Counted from the first letter of the stretch, positions 1 through 8,068 are shown. The stretch: 12,996 bases of DNA from Rikenella microfusus (GCA_020719105.1 DYQV01000045.1:1-12996), one strand, 5' to 3'. Program-made: numbers and translations. The notes: generated by a model not told the origin, from the letters alone.

Positions 1-52
1 ATCGCACATTCACACCTTTCGCTGTGCTCAGGTATGAATAAAGCGGGTTAAA
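1..52 (-). repeat. 52-base hairpin repeat, left copy (inverted relative to the right end)
   Basis: These 52 bases are the exact reverse complement of 12945-12996; identity breaks at base 53. Inside is a stem of 10 positions (8-17 with 30-39) around a 12-base loop (18-29). One stem pair is G.U when read on the minus strand and a C.A mismatch on the plus strand, so the fold suits a minus-strand transcript. It overlaps the TAA stop of the histidine kinase gene (48-50), putting the hairpin in that gene's 3' untranslated region. No T-run follows the stem, so a classic intrinsic terminator is unlikely. A dispersed intergenic repeat is the likeliest class (inference). Confidence 0.9.
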
Positions 53-3000
53 CCTCATCGTTATATAATGGCAGCGAAACAAAAAAAGAAGTTCCCTGAT
101 TTGCTTCCGATTGAAACCAAATGGCTCCACCAAATTCTTCCACAATATTTTTAACAATGGCCAACCCAAGTCCGGTGCCGCTACTTTTAGTGGTAAAATT
201 AGGCTGAAAAAGTTTATTAGCCATTTCCGGGTCAATTCCGGTACCATTATCCTTTACTTCTACCACCACACTTTGCTCCGATTGGGTGAGATGAATTGAA
301 ATTATCCCCTGCCCGTTTCTTGGAATTGATTGGATGGCATTTTTTATCAAATTATTAAATACCTGAAGCATCCGCTCATTGTCGGCTTTTACATAAATAG
401 CTTCTTTGTGGTTAAAATTGTAGGTTACATGAGCAAACGTGCATTCTTTATATAGTTGCGCGCTCTGAATTATCCTATCCTTGATATCCACTTTTTCAGA
501 ACGGGCTTTAGGCATTTGTGCAAATTGCGAAAAAGCAGAAGCAATGGACGATAGACTGTTTATTTGTTCTATCAGGTTTCCGGTAAATCGGTTAAACCTT
601 TCATTAAAATCAGAGTCTTTATTCTTCCACGAAAGTTCTAAAAGCTGAATGTTCAGCTTCATGGGGGTTAACGGGTTTTTAATTTCATGAGCTATTTGCT
701 TAGCCATTTCGCGCCAAGCCGATTCCCTTGCCGATTTTGCAAGCAGTTGAGTACTGTTATCCAATTCTTCCAACATACGGTTATACTCATAAACAAGTTC
801 TGCAATTTCATCTTTACCTTTATATTCAACCCGTTCATTTTCTTTGCGCAAATCAATGTTGCTTATTCGCTGTTGAAGCACTCGCAAAGGCTCTGTAATT
901 TTACCCGACATATAAAAAGCAATAACAATGCTTAGTATTATTAAAAAGGCATAAATATTTATAACTGCCACTACCACCCCTAAAAGTTCTTGCCTGAATG
1001 CACTTTCTTTCGAAAAATAAGGAAGATTCAAATAGGCTAACAAACGTCCATCAGAACTTATAAATGGTACATAACCGGAATAATAATGCAGGTTTCCAAT
1101 ATCCTCTTTATGTACAATTCTGGCTTTTTTATTGATTACCAGCTCCCGGTATGCCTCGGCATTCATTTTGGTACTGGTTAGTTGGCGCTCAAATATTTCG
1201 TTCCGCGAGGTGGCTACCAAATTTCCTTTCAAATCGTATAAATTAATATCGGTATAAAATACATTGGAAAATTTTAGCAATAAATAATTCAGATAGTCGG
1301 GCGATATTTGATCAATGCTCTTATACGTTGCCAACTTAGTTTCAATTTCAACCAATATCGATTGCAACTTCTCGCTCAACATAGTGTTCTGCCCTTTTTC
1401 AAACTGCCTATAAGTATAAAATATGGTTCCTCCCCCAACAAATACCAGTGAAATGAGCAAAATTAAAATCATGCTATAAACTATCTTGTTTTTTATGCTC
1501 CAGGTAAAATTAACTATTGGAGTAAATCGGTTTCCAATAATTAGCAGCAAAATTGTAAGAATGAAGAAAAAGAAATAGATGTAAGTAAATGAAATCAAAA
1601 CATGGTGAAACCGGATGGTTGGAAAACTTACAATCACCGTGTTTTTTTCATCGGCATTGTATAACAGATGGTCGAATCCTTCGGTTTTAAAAAATGCAAA
1701 CTCAGTATGGGCAAACTTATAAATGGAGCGTTCGAATGCATAAGGGAAGTTTCCGGTACGCACCTGTAATTTATTGTCGGCATATTTTGCATAATTCAAA
1801 TTATGATAGTTTTTATACAGTACCAACGGTTTCTCAAGTAATAATTCAGGATAACCCAGCACTTCAAAATTTGGTTTTGAGGTAAGTTCAAGGTAAAGCC
1901 TTACATCATCCCACCCCTGCTTTAGGTTAATTCGTAAATTTAAAAAGTAGTTTACCCCACCATTCCGGCTTTTAAGGTAATATAGCCCGGGAACATTTGT
2001 TGGGGTTCCGTTCTGTTTGATCATTTCTTGAAAAAACCCGAAACAATACTCCCATTCTTGAGTGGGCGCATCCAGCAGAACACTATCTTTTGAATTGCAA
2101 AGGGTTAATTGAAAACTATATCGGCCCAAATATCCAGTAAAATATTCACTCTGGATGTAATTGCTCATATCGTTAAAGTTAAACCATTCCTTTTGGAGCA
2201 TACTGGAAATAACCGTATCCTTTTTTACTTTCTCAATTAATTCGCTTAATACCAATTCAGCCACCGGATCCTGTTCGCGGGCCAAGTTAACGGCCAATAC
2301 TTTGCTTTCCTCAATCCGCTTAGTATAATTCTCTTTTCTGATAAAATAAGTAGAATAGCTTGCAAACAAAGCGAGGAGAATTACCATAGAACCAAAACCC
2401 GGATGGAGCTTCAATCGGATAACTATCCAATAAATTATCACCAAGGCAATAAAAAGTAGGGAAACAAGATGCTCCTTCCCATGAAAGAATAGTAAAAAAA
2501 CAGCACACAGAAAAGTTATCCCGGCAATATAATACAAAACAGAATCGGGGATGATGGCACTTCTTGTCTGATAAATAAATTTATCAACCAGTAATATAAA
2601 CCCTGCAAATAAAACAATGAGTATAAAGTATCCAATAAAACTAAAGACGGAAAGGTTTAATACATCATACGCCTCATATTGAAAGTTAGAATCCAGAATA
2701 AGATGTTTGAATATATTATGCGCCAGAAGCAAGTAACCTAAAATAAAAACAATCCATGATAAAAGAATTGAGTATTTAGTGATGGTTTTAAATTCATGAA
2801 TTTTTTTGAAATTAACTTTGGAGTAAAAAATATAAATAAGACTTACCAACAAAGCAACAGAAATCATCAAATCACCCAGTGAGGGAAAGAAGTGCGAATA
2901 AGCAAAAGTCTCGGGTTGAAATAAGGGTAATTTGTCAAAAAAATAAGGAATCCGAAATCCCTGCATAGCCACTCTAACTCCAATTAAAAAAGCAGAGAAC

Positions 3001-3719
3001 AATAGAAATTGTGCAAAAGAGAGTTTCCTATTCTTAAATAGGTCACGGGCAAAAAGCAAAAGAAAAAAAGCAGCTATAAGTATAACAATCGAAATTACAT
3101 TCTCTTTTTGAGCGAAATTAACCAATGAGTTTTCCTTTAAGCTAAATAAATAGGCACCTTCCTTATTCGTTATAGCTGAATTTCCTGAACCTTCATCAAC
3201 CACCAATGAAAAACTGTTGGAAATAGCTAACGATTTATGAAACTCATCTTTTAAAAACTCGTTTTCAAACGGATAATCCGTCATTATCTGAATTAAAGCA
3301 GCACTTTTCGCCTTGTTAGTGTTTTTAGTTCGCACTTCGGCTAACACATTCCCTATTCTTTTAAAAGGCTTATCTAACCAAAAAGTATCTTGAGGAACAG
3401 CCACTGAATTATTCGTCCAATAAACCAATTCGTTTGCCTGATATATATAAAGGATAATACCTTGATTTTTGAAGTAAAAATCAATGATGTGGCTATTGGT
3501 ATTTACCCATTCCGAAAAGGTTTCATCTTCAATTTTCGATAAAAGAGTATCCATTAACTGATCGGCAACCCATTCCTTTTCGTGCAATAATTCAGTTAAT
3601 GTTCGGGTGGTGGATGCATTGCTATGCAAAACAACTCCAGGTTTATTCAAAACCCAACCCAAAGCCAGAAAAGCAAAAAACAACAATAAATAAATAAACT
3701 TCTTAATCAACTGGCGCAT
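48..3719 (-). CDS. NtrY-type multi-sensor histidine kinase, 1223 residues, about 12 membrane segments
   Basis: Membrane sensor histidine kinase. The C-terminal core is complete: HAMP-like linker about 937-986, H-box AHEIKNPLTP with the phospho-acceptor His1011, N-box NNLIKNA at 1122-1128, G1 box DNGTGI at 1157-1162, F-box near 1171 and G2 box GTGLGLAI at 1181-1188. The HEIKNPLTP form is typical of NtrY-like kinases. The N-terminal 940 residues are unusual. A helix at about 7-24 is followed by an extracytoplasmic region (25-206), eight hydrophobic helices (207-459), a second extracytoplasmic region (460-705), helices at 706-728 and 745-764, a third, Cache/PAS-like region (765-911) and a last helix (912-936). 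Counting helices puts all three soluble regions outside and the kinase inside, so the topology is self-consistent. No response regulator lies nearby, so partner and signal are unknown. It starts 7 bases after the rlmH stop, so co-transcription is likely. The ATG is at 3717-3719. Confidence 0.93.
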   Translation of the reverse strand: MRQLIKKFIYLLLFFAFLALGWVLNKPGVVLHSNASTTRTLTELLHEKEWVADQLMDTLLSKIEDETFSEWVNTNSHIIDFYFKNQGIILYIYQANELVYWTNNSVAVPQDTFWLDKPFKRIGNVLAEVRTKNTNKAKSAALIQIMTDYPFENEFLKDEFHKSLAISNSFSLVVDEGSGNSAITNKEGAYLFSLKENSLVNFAQKENVISIVILIAAFFLLLFARDLFKNRKLSFAQFLLFSAFLIGVRVAMQGFRIPYFFDKLPLFQPETFAYSHFFPSLGDLMISVALLVSLIYIFYSKVNFKKIHEFKTITKYSILLSWIVFILGYLLLAHNIFKHLILDSNFQYEAYDVLNLSVFSFIGYFILIVLFAGFILLVDKFIYQTRSAIIPDSVLYYIAGITFLCAVFLLFFHGKEHLVSLLFIALVIIYWIVIRLKLHPGFGSMVILLALFASYSTYFIRKENYTKRIEESKVLAVNLAREQDPVAELVLSELIEKVKKDTVISSMLQKEWFNFNDMSNYIQSEYFTGYLGRYSFQLTLCNSKDSVLLDAPTQEWEYCFGFFQEMIKQNGTPTNVPGLYYLKSRNGGVNYFLNLRINLKQGWDDVRLYLELTSKPNFEVLGYPELLLEKPLVLYKNYHNLNYAKYADNKLQVRTGNFPYAFERSIYKFAHTEFAFFKTEGFDHLLYNADEKNTVIVSFPTIRFHHVLISFTYIYFFFFILTILLLIIGNRFTPIVNFTWSIKNKIVYSMILILLISLVFVGGGTIFYTYRQFEKGQNTMLSEKLQSILVEIETKLATYKSIDQISPDYLNYLLLKFSNVFYTDINLYDLKGNLVATSRNEIFERQLTSTKMNAEAYRELVINKKARIVHKEDIGNLHYYSGYVPFISSDGRLLAYLNLPYFSKESAFRQELLGVVVAVINIYAFLIILSIVIAFYMSGKITEPLRVLQQRISNIDLRKENERVEYKGKDEIAELVYEYNRMLEELDNSTQLLAKSARESAWREMAKQIAHEIKNPLTPMKLNIQLLELSWKNKDSDFNERFNRFTGNLIEQINSLSSIASAFSQFAQMPKARSEKVDIKDRIIQSAQLYKECTFAHVTYNFNHKEAIYVKADNERMLQVFNNLIKNAIQSIPRNGQGIISIHLTQSEQSVVVEVKDNGTGIDPEMANKLFQPNFTTKSSGTGLGLAIVKNIVEEFGGAIWFQSEANQGTSFFVSLPLYNDEV

Positions 3720-3726
3720 AGTTAAT

Positions 3727-4200
3727 TTATTGATGATGGTAAGGCTCTCCTTTCAAAATGGTATGAGCCCGATAAAATTGTTCAGCAAAAATCAGGCGTA
3801 TCAATTGGTGCGAAAAGGTCATTTTTGAAAAGGATATTTTATGATGGGCTTTTTGATAAACCGCTTCAGAAAACCCATAAGGTCCGCCAATTACAAAAAC
3901 AATGCGTTTTTGCCCCGAAATGAGCATTGAATTGAACCATTGAGCATACGAAATTGAGGAATATTGCATTCCATTCTCGTCCAATAACACTAAAATATCG
4001 CCCGATTGAATCTTTTTTAAAATAAGTTCGCCTTCTTTTTCCTTTTGGATGGTCTCGCTTAAATTACGGGTGTTTTTTAAGTCAGCAATTACTTCCAGGT
4101 CAAAAGCCATATACCTATTAATTCGATTTGCATAGTTCTTAAACCCTTCGTTAAGGTATGCATCATCGGTTTTTCCGATTACAAGTAATGTAGCTTTCAT
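3727..4200 (-). CDS. rlmH: 23S rRNA (pseudouridine-1915 N3)-methyltransferase RlmH
   Basis: SPOUT-fold methyltransferase that uses S-adenosylmethionine to methylate pseudouridine 1915 in helix 69 of 23S rRNA on the assembled ribosome. The product is 157 residues, close to the 155 of E. coli RlmH. The SAM-binding knot is visible as VIGGPYGF (103-110), followed by the family's C-terminal signature: the segment 123-145 with HQLIRLIFAEQFYRA, ending in PYHH (153-156). The frame is open to an ATG at 4257, but the 19 extra residues have no counterpart in the family. The ATG at 4200 gives the usual start MKATLLVIGK and is preferred. The sensor kinase gene follows after 7 bases. A Bacteroidota-type promoter for this gene was looked for between 4201 and 4345 and not found. 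Confidence 0.96.
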   Translation of the reverse strand: MKATLLVIGKTDDAYLNEGFKNYANRINRYMAFDLEVIADLKNTRNLSETIQKEKEGELILKKIQSGDILVLLDENGMQYSSISYAQWFNSMLISGQKRIVFVIGGPYGFSEAVYQKAHHKISFSKMTFSHQLIRLIFAEQFYRAHTILKGEPYHHQ

Positions 4201-4346
4201 TGATTTTTTATGATGTTGATAAATTGAGTCACCTAAAGAATCCTTTACACATTCCAATAACTGAAATTTTATTCATTAGTTCTTTCATAGCCAAAAAATG
4301 GAATAATGTAGTTTTCTAAGTTCATAATAATCTGGATTTAATTTGT

Positions 4347-4369
4347 TAATTTTGATTCAAATATTTGAA
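4347..4369 (+). promoter_or_regulatory. Candidate promoter -7 element and operator palindrome of the YafQ-type module
   Basis: TAATTTTG at 4347-4354 fits the Bacteroidota -7 consensus TAnnTTTG exactly. No good TTTG element is seen 19 bases upstream, so the -33 part is weak. Two bases on, TTCAAATATTTGAA (4356-4369) is a perfect 14-base palindrome. It ends one base before the antitoxin ATG at 4371, where a bound antitoxin could block transcription. Operator function is inferred from this position and from the known autoregulation of type II modules. Confidence 0.55.
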
Positions 4370-4370
4370 A

Positions 4371-4586
4371 ATGGCTATACATACTATTATTATTGAGGAT
4401 AAGACTAATAAAACAAGGCATCTGCTAGGGCTTATTAAGGAAATGGCAAAAAGCGAAAAATATATCATTATCGATCCTGTACAGAAACCAAACAAAGTTA
4501 CCTTGCAAGCAATTGAAGATGCTGAAAATGGACGCTTATATAAAGCTGAAAACATAGAAGATTTATTTAAACAACTGAATAAATGA
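4371..4586 (+). CDS. Putative antitoxin of a YafQ-type toxin-antitoxin pair
   Basis: A 71-residue protein I cannot place in a named antitoxin family from sequence alone. It is called an antitoxin because it lies directly upstream of a clear YafQ-type toxin and overlaps it by four bases (ATGA, 4583-4586), the usual antitoxin-first order with translational coupling. The N-terminal half has two beta-like stretches (AIHTIIIED and KYIIIDP) flanking a basic helix. The C-terminal half is helical and acidic (IEDAENGRLYKAENIEDLFKQL), as expected for a segment that wraps a toxin. An in-frame TTG at 4365 lies inside the palindrome; the ATG at 4371 is the better start. DNA binding is inferred only from the palindrome next to it. 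Confidence 0.8.
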   Translation: MAIHTIIIEDKTNKTRHLLGLIKEMAKSEKYIIIDPVQKPNKVTLQAIEDAENGRLYKAENIEDLFKQLNK

Positions 4587-4858
4587 GTTTTACTCCTGAC
4601 TATACTGGAGCTTTTAAAAAAGACTATAAACTCATTATAAGCCGTGGTTATGATATTTCGCTTCTTGAAAAAGTCATTAAAACTCTTCTTGAAAAAGGTG
4701 AATTGCCAAAAGAATATAAGCCACATCCACTTATAAGTAACTACAAAGGTTTTATGGAATGTCATATTAAAAATAATTGGCTATTGATATGGAAAATTAA
4801 TCCTAGCGAAAAAACAATTATATTTACCCGCACTGGAACTCATTCCGACTTATTTTAA
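4583..4858 (+). CDS. YafQ-type toxin, ribosome-dependent mRNA endonuclease
   Basis: A 91-residue RelE-superfamily toxin that aligns along its length with E. coli YafQ, which cuts mRNA in the ribosomal A site. Family marks visible here are KPHPL with His48, ECHI with His61, Trp66, FTRTGTH with Arg83 and His87, and the terminal Phe91. These correspond to YafQ His50, His63, Trp68, Arg83, His87 and Phe91. The place of YafQ Asp67 is taken by Asn65 (KNNW instead of the usual PDW), which may lower or alter activity. The frame is intact and coupled to the antitoxin by an ATGA overlap. The module sits between the divergent rlmH and DUF4783 genes, a position typical of a mobile toxin-antitoxin insertion. 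Subfamily assignment is firm; activity is not shown. Confidence 0.92.
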   Translation: MSFTPDYTGAFKKDYKLIISRGYDISLLEKVIKTLLEKGELPKEYKPHPLISNYKGFMECHIKNNWLLIWKINPSEKTIIFTRTGTHSDLF

Positions 4859-4894
4859 GTATTAAACTGTACATTATTATCCTAAAACCATCTC

Positions 4895-4924
4895 TTTGTT
4901 CTTAGTTAAAACTCACTAAATTTG
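4895..4924 (+). promoter_or_regulatory. Promoter of the DUF4783-nadC-yihY-rlpA operon
   Basis: TTTG at 4895-4898, an 18-base spacer and TAAATTTG at 4917-4924 match the Bacteroidota housekeeping promoter (TTTG, about 19 bases, TAnnTTTG). Transcription would begin near 4931, giving a leader of about 26 bases before the ATG at 4957. No promoter this good was noticed between the four downstream genes. Confidence 0.72.
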
Positions 4925-4956
4925 CAATAATTCAAGTAAAAGCGGAAATTAACTAA

Positions 4957-5379
4957 ATGTTTTCAAACAAAAAAAATCTTTTTTACGGTACTCTGTTGCT
5001 TCTGCTATTCAGAGTTCCCCTTTATGCGCAGGATATAACGGAACAAAAGCAGTTGTTTGATTCACTCAACTTAATGGTTACTAATGCAATAACAGCTATT
5101 GATGCCCAATTGCTTTCCCAAACATTTCACAATAAAATAGATTTATCACTTATTGACAACCAAGGTATTTATAGCAATTCACAAGCTCAATACATTATTT
5201 CAGGCTTTTTTAAAAAAAATCCAATCCTTTCTTATCAAATTGTTAGCCAGAACAATACTGCTAACAGCAATTTTGTGGTTGGAATCATGCATACGGCAAA
5301 TCAAAAATTTAAGGTTTGTTATCTTATCAAACAAGAAAATAATACCCCAAAAATTTACCAATTTAGAATTGAAAAATGA
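4957..5379 (+). CDS. Secreted DUF4783 domain protein
   Basis: A 140-residue protein of the Bacteroidota-specific DUF4783 family, which has no known biochemical role. A signal peptide is plain: Lys5-Lys6, a hydrophobic run to about residue 20, then LYA before Gln25, a likely cleavage site. The mature part carries the family pattern: a helix containing VTNAITAIDAQLLSQTF, the beta segment KIDLSLID, then YSNSQAQYIISGFFKKNP and a C-terminal beta sheet ending IYQFRIEK. The layout suggests a small NTF2-like alpha+beta fold (inference). It is the first gene of the operon, and its stop overlaps the nadC start by ATGA (5376-5379), so translation of nadC may be coupled to it. Export fits an envelope role better than a direct part in NAD synthesis. 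Confidence 0.85.
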   Translation: MFSNKKNLFYGTLLLLLFRVPLYAQDITEQKQLFDSLNLMVTNAITAIDAQLLSQTFHNKIDLSLIDNQGIYSNSQAQYIISGFFKKNPILSYQIVSQNNTANSNFVVGIMHTANQKFKVCYLIKQENNTPKIYQFRIEK

Positions 5380-6227
5380 TAGTATTATCAAACTATATGC
5401 AGGAATTCATTAAAAATGCACTCAATGAGGATGTTGGCGATGGCGATCACACCTCACTCAGTTGTATTCCGGCTACTCAAAACGGTAAAGCCAAGCTATT
5501 GGTTAAGCAAGAAGGGATTATTGCCGGAGTTGAAGTGGCCAAAATGGTATTTCGCCTTTTCGACCCTGAACTTAGTGTAACGCAATTTATTGCCGATGGC
5601 AAATGGGTTAAACCCGGCGATGTGGTTTTTGAAGTAAGCGGCAAGGAGCTCTCCATTCTTCAAACAGAACGGTTGGTTTTGAATTTTATGCAACGCATGA
5701 GCGGTATTGCCACACAAACCAACGAATACGTCAAACTTTTAGACGGTTTGAAAACAAAAATCCTGGATACCCGAAAAACAACTCCCGGCATGAGAATTTT
5801 TGAAAAAATGGCGGTTAAACTGGGCGGTGGAGATAACCATCGAATGGGGCTTTACGACATGATAATGATTAAAGACAACCATGTTGATTTTTCCGGGGGA
5901 ATAAGACCAGCCATAGAAGGGGTTCAAAAATACTTAGCCGCTAATGGAAAAGACCTGAAAATTGAAGTGGAAGCCAGGAGCTTTGACGAAATAGAACAAA
6001 TTATGGAAGTTGGAGGCGTACACCGCATCATGATTGATAATTTTTCAGTTGCCGATACATTAAAAGCAGTTACTTTGATTGGTGGAAAATATGAAACGGA
6101 ATCATCGGGTGGAATTACCAAAGAAACACTGCGCGATTATGCTAATTGCGGAGTTGACTTTATTTCGATAGGTGCATTGACACATCAAATTAAAAGCTTG
6201 GATTTAAGCTTAAAAGCTCTAAAATAA
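5376..6227 (+). CDS. nadC: Nicotinate-nucleotide pyrophosphorylase (quinolinate phosphoribosyltransferase)
   Basis: Cytoplasmic enzyme of de novo NAD synthesis: quinolinate plus PRPP gives nicotinate mononucleotide, CO2 and pyrophosphate. The 283-residue length is normal. Motifs run in family order: NEDVGDGDHT (17-26), TERLVLNFMQRMSGIAT (97-113), DTRKTTPGMR with quinolinate-binding basic residues (131-140), GGDNHRMGLYD (151-161), IKDNH (165-169), EVE (197-199), IDN (220-222), ESSGGI (242-247) and SIGALTH (264-270). All expected catalytic and phosphate-binding segments are intact. The ATG at 5376 overlaps the DUF4783 stop; an in-frame ATG at 5397 (Met8) is an alternative start, since the conserved part begins only around residue 9. 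The yihY gene follows after 4 bases. No nadA or nadB is in the window. Confidence 0.98.
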   Translation: MIVLSNYMQEFIKNALNEDVGDGDHTSLSCIPATQNGKAKLLVKQEGIIAGVEVAKMVFRLFDPELSVTQFIADGKWVKPGDVVFEVSGKELSILQTERLVLNFMQRMSGIATQTNEYVKLLDGLKTKILDTRKTTPGMRIFEKMAVKLGGGDNHRMGLYDMIMIKDNHVDFSGGIRPAIEGVQKYLAANGKDLKIEVEARSFDEIEQIMEVGGVHRIMIDNFSVADTLKAVTLIGGKYETESSGGITKETLRDYANCGVDFISIGALTHQIKSLDLSLKALK

Positions 6228-6231
6228 CTGC

Positions 6232-7233
6232 ATGTTAAAAACTGCCATTTCTAATTGGCTAAAACTAAGAATAAGAATACTAAAGATTCTTGCCAAACGA
6301 ATTATTTTTCCGGGTTTCGGAAAAGTCCCACTTTACAATGTGGGGGTTTTTTATGTTAATGGCATAACAAATGGAGCCATTGGAGTTAGGGCTTCTGGCA
6401 TTTCTTTTAGCTTCTTTATGGCATTATTCCCCAGCATCATTTTTCTTTTTACCTTAATTCCTTTCATCCCTATTCCCAATTTTCAAATTGAACTGATTGG
6501 TTTGCTTGAAAAATTTTTGCCTTCCGATACTTACCGGGTAGTGGAAAACACCATTCTGGATATTACTACCAATAAAAGAGGAAGTTTGCTTTCATTTGGT
6601 TTTTTAGCTGCTTTGTTTTTCAGTACCAACGGTATTTCGGCCATGATAGCAGCTTTTAATGCTTCAGCAAACGCCTTTGAAAACCGCAAATGGATAAGTA
6701 TGCAATTAATTGCCATTGTGCTGGTTATAATCATTTTTATACTTACCACCATAGCTACTGGATTAATAATATTTGGCCAAACAATTTTAACATATCTGGT
6801 AAAACAGGGTATCATGCAAACGGGTTTTTCACAAGTTGTTTTCATTCTCAGTCAATGGTTTATCATATTGGCTTTAATTTTATTAAGTCTTTCATTCTTA
6901 TATCATTATGCACCATCGAAGCGCACTTCTTCGCATTTTTTTTCTCCAGGATCCATCATGGCCACCATTCTAATTATAATTACATCCTTGGTTTTTTCCT
7001 TTTATTTAGGTCGGTTCGGACAATACAACAAACTCTACGGCTCCATAGGAACTTTAATTGCATTGCTTATTTGGTTGAATATCAATGCCTATATTTTACT
7101 CATCGGATTTGAGCTAAATGTCAGTATTCATAATGCACATATAGAATCGAAAAATAAATTGGAGCTATCTGAAAATAGCAAAGACTATGAACGCTATTAT
7201 CCAAAGAAAGAAGAATTATTAAAAGATCTCTAA
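6232..7233 (+). CDS. YihY/virulence factor BrkB family inner-membrane protein
   Basis: A 333-residue polytopic membrane protein of the YihY/BrkB family, once mislabelled ribonuclease BN; its transport substrate, if any, is not established. Six hydrophobic helices are visible at about 55-78, 119-141, 156-181, 200-223, 239-258 and 270-293. The family hallmark YNKLYGSIGTLIALLIWL begins at 265 and continues to GFELN near 296. The first 50 residues are basic and likely cytoplasmic, and the C-terminal 35 residues are charged. It lies 4 bases after nadC and 15 before the RlpA-like gene, so it is almost surely co-transcribed. Its 5' coding part holds a terminator-like hairpin with a T-run at 6327-6352. 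Confidence 0.93.
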   Translation: MLKTAISNWLKLRIRILKILAKRIIFPGFGKVPLYNVGVFYVNGITNGAIGVRASGISFSFFMALFPSIIFLFTLIPFIPIPNFQIELIGLLEKFLPSDTYRVVENTILDITTNKRGSLLSFGFLAALFFSTNGISAMIAAFNASANAFENRKWISMQLIAIVLVIIIFILTTIATGLIIFGQTILTYLVKQGIMQTGFSQVVFILSQWFIILALILLSLSFLYHYAPSKRTSSHFFSPGSIMATILIIITSLVFSFYLGRFGQYNKLYGSIGTLIALLIWLNINAYILLIGFELNVSIHNAHIESKNKLELSENSKDYERYYPKKEELLKDL

Positions 7234-7248
7234 TCAGAATTAATTTTT

Positions 7249-8034
7249 ATGAAAAACACACTAACATTATTACTGCTTCTGATATCCTGTTTAACTTCTC
7301 AAGCTCAAATTACAGAGCATGGGTTGGCCTCTTTTTATGACGATAAATTTGAGGGACGGATTACTGCCAGTGGGGAACAATTTGATCAATCAAAACTTAC
7401 GGCGGCTCACAGAACCTTTCCTTTTGGAACCCGAGTAGCGGTTACCAATGTTGAAAATAAAAAAACCGTAGAATTAATCATCAACGACCGAGGTCCTTAC
7501 GTTAAGGATCGAATTATTGATGTTTCAAAAAAAGCCGCCCAGGAATTGGGATTTGTTGGCAAAGGAACAGCAAATGTAAAAGTTGAAGTTATTAAATTGG
7601 GGGCCTCTTCTCCAATAACAGCCTCTCAAAAACAAATACCAAAAGAAACCAAAAAAAAAGAACCTGAAACAAAGAAACTTGAAGCAAAAAACGCAGCAAA
7701 AGAGACAACTACCAAGGTTGCAGAACCGCAGCAGGAATCAAAAGGAACGGTAGCTGCCGAGGCATTGGAATATTTTATGTTAGATTCAAAACAAATGGAA
7801 CCCAAAGGTTTTGGAATTCAGGTGGCTAGTTATCAGGACGCCTCCAATTTAATTAAGCGGTGCAGCGAAATAAAAAGCAAAACCACCAAAGATGTAATTG
7901 TACAAGTGGCCGATAGCCAAGGCAAAAAAGTATATCGCATTATTATTGGGACCTTTGCCACACGCGAGCTGGCCGATGAATTCTTTAAAAAACAGGGAAA
8001 TCTTTTTCCGGGAAGTTTTGTTTTTGGGTTTTAG
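7249..8034 (+). CDS. rlpA: RlpA-like septal lytic transglycosylase with SPOR domain
   Basis: Envelope protein of 261 residues. An N-terminal export signal is followed by a double-psi beta-barrel RlpA domain (about 23-115), a Lys/Glu-rich linker (about 125-170) and a C-terminal SPOR domain (about 186-261) that in the family binds denuded septal peptidoglycan. Family motifs are GLASFYDDKFEGRITASGE, LTAAHRTFPFGTRV and INDRGPY. Glu43, His54 and Asp80 have the spacing (11 and 26) I recall for the active-site triad of Pseudomonas RlpA, so glycan-strand cleavage is plausible. The signal is ambiguous: LISC (11-14) resembles a lipobox, but the hydrophobic core before it is short and cleavage after SQA (19) is equally possible. 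It is last in the nadC operon, 15 bases after yihY, and the hairpin at 8069-8132 follows it. Confidence 0.9.
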   Translation: MKNTLTLLLLLISCLTSQAQITEHGLASFYDDKFEGRITASGEQFDQSKLTAAHRTFPFGTRVAVTNVENKKTVELIINDRGPYVKDRIIDVSKKAAQELGFVGKGTANVKVEVIKLGASSPITASQKQIPKETKKKEPETKKLEAKNAAKETTTKVAEPQQESKGTVAAEALEYFMLDSKQMEPKGFGIQVASYQDASNLIKRCSEIKSKTTKDVIVQVADSQGKKVYRIIIGTFATRELADEFFKKQGNLFPGSFVFGF

Positions 8035-8068
8035 GTTGCTGGCTTCTGGGTGCTGGTCTTCATATTTT

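Noticed and set aside
4201..4257. 19-codon N-terminal extension of RlmH to an upstream ATG
   Set aside because: The family starts at the second Met, and the extension has no homology visible to me.
4346..4765. Minus-strand open frame of 139 codons antisense to the YafQ module
   Set aside because: The product is Phe/Ile/Ser-rich with no family resemblance, and the opposite strand carries two clear coupled genes.
6531..6845. Minus-strand open frame of 104 codons inside yihY
   Set aside because: It lies opposite conserved YihY membrane helices and has no recognisable domain.
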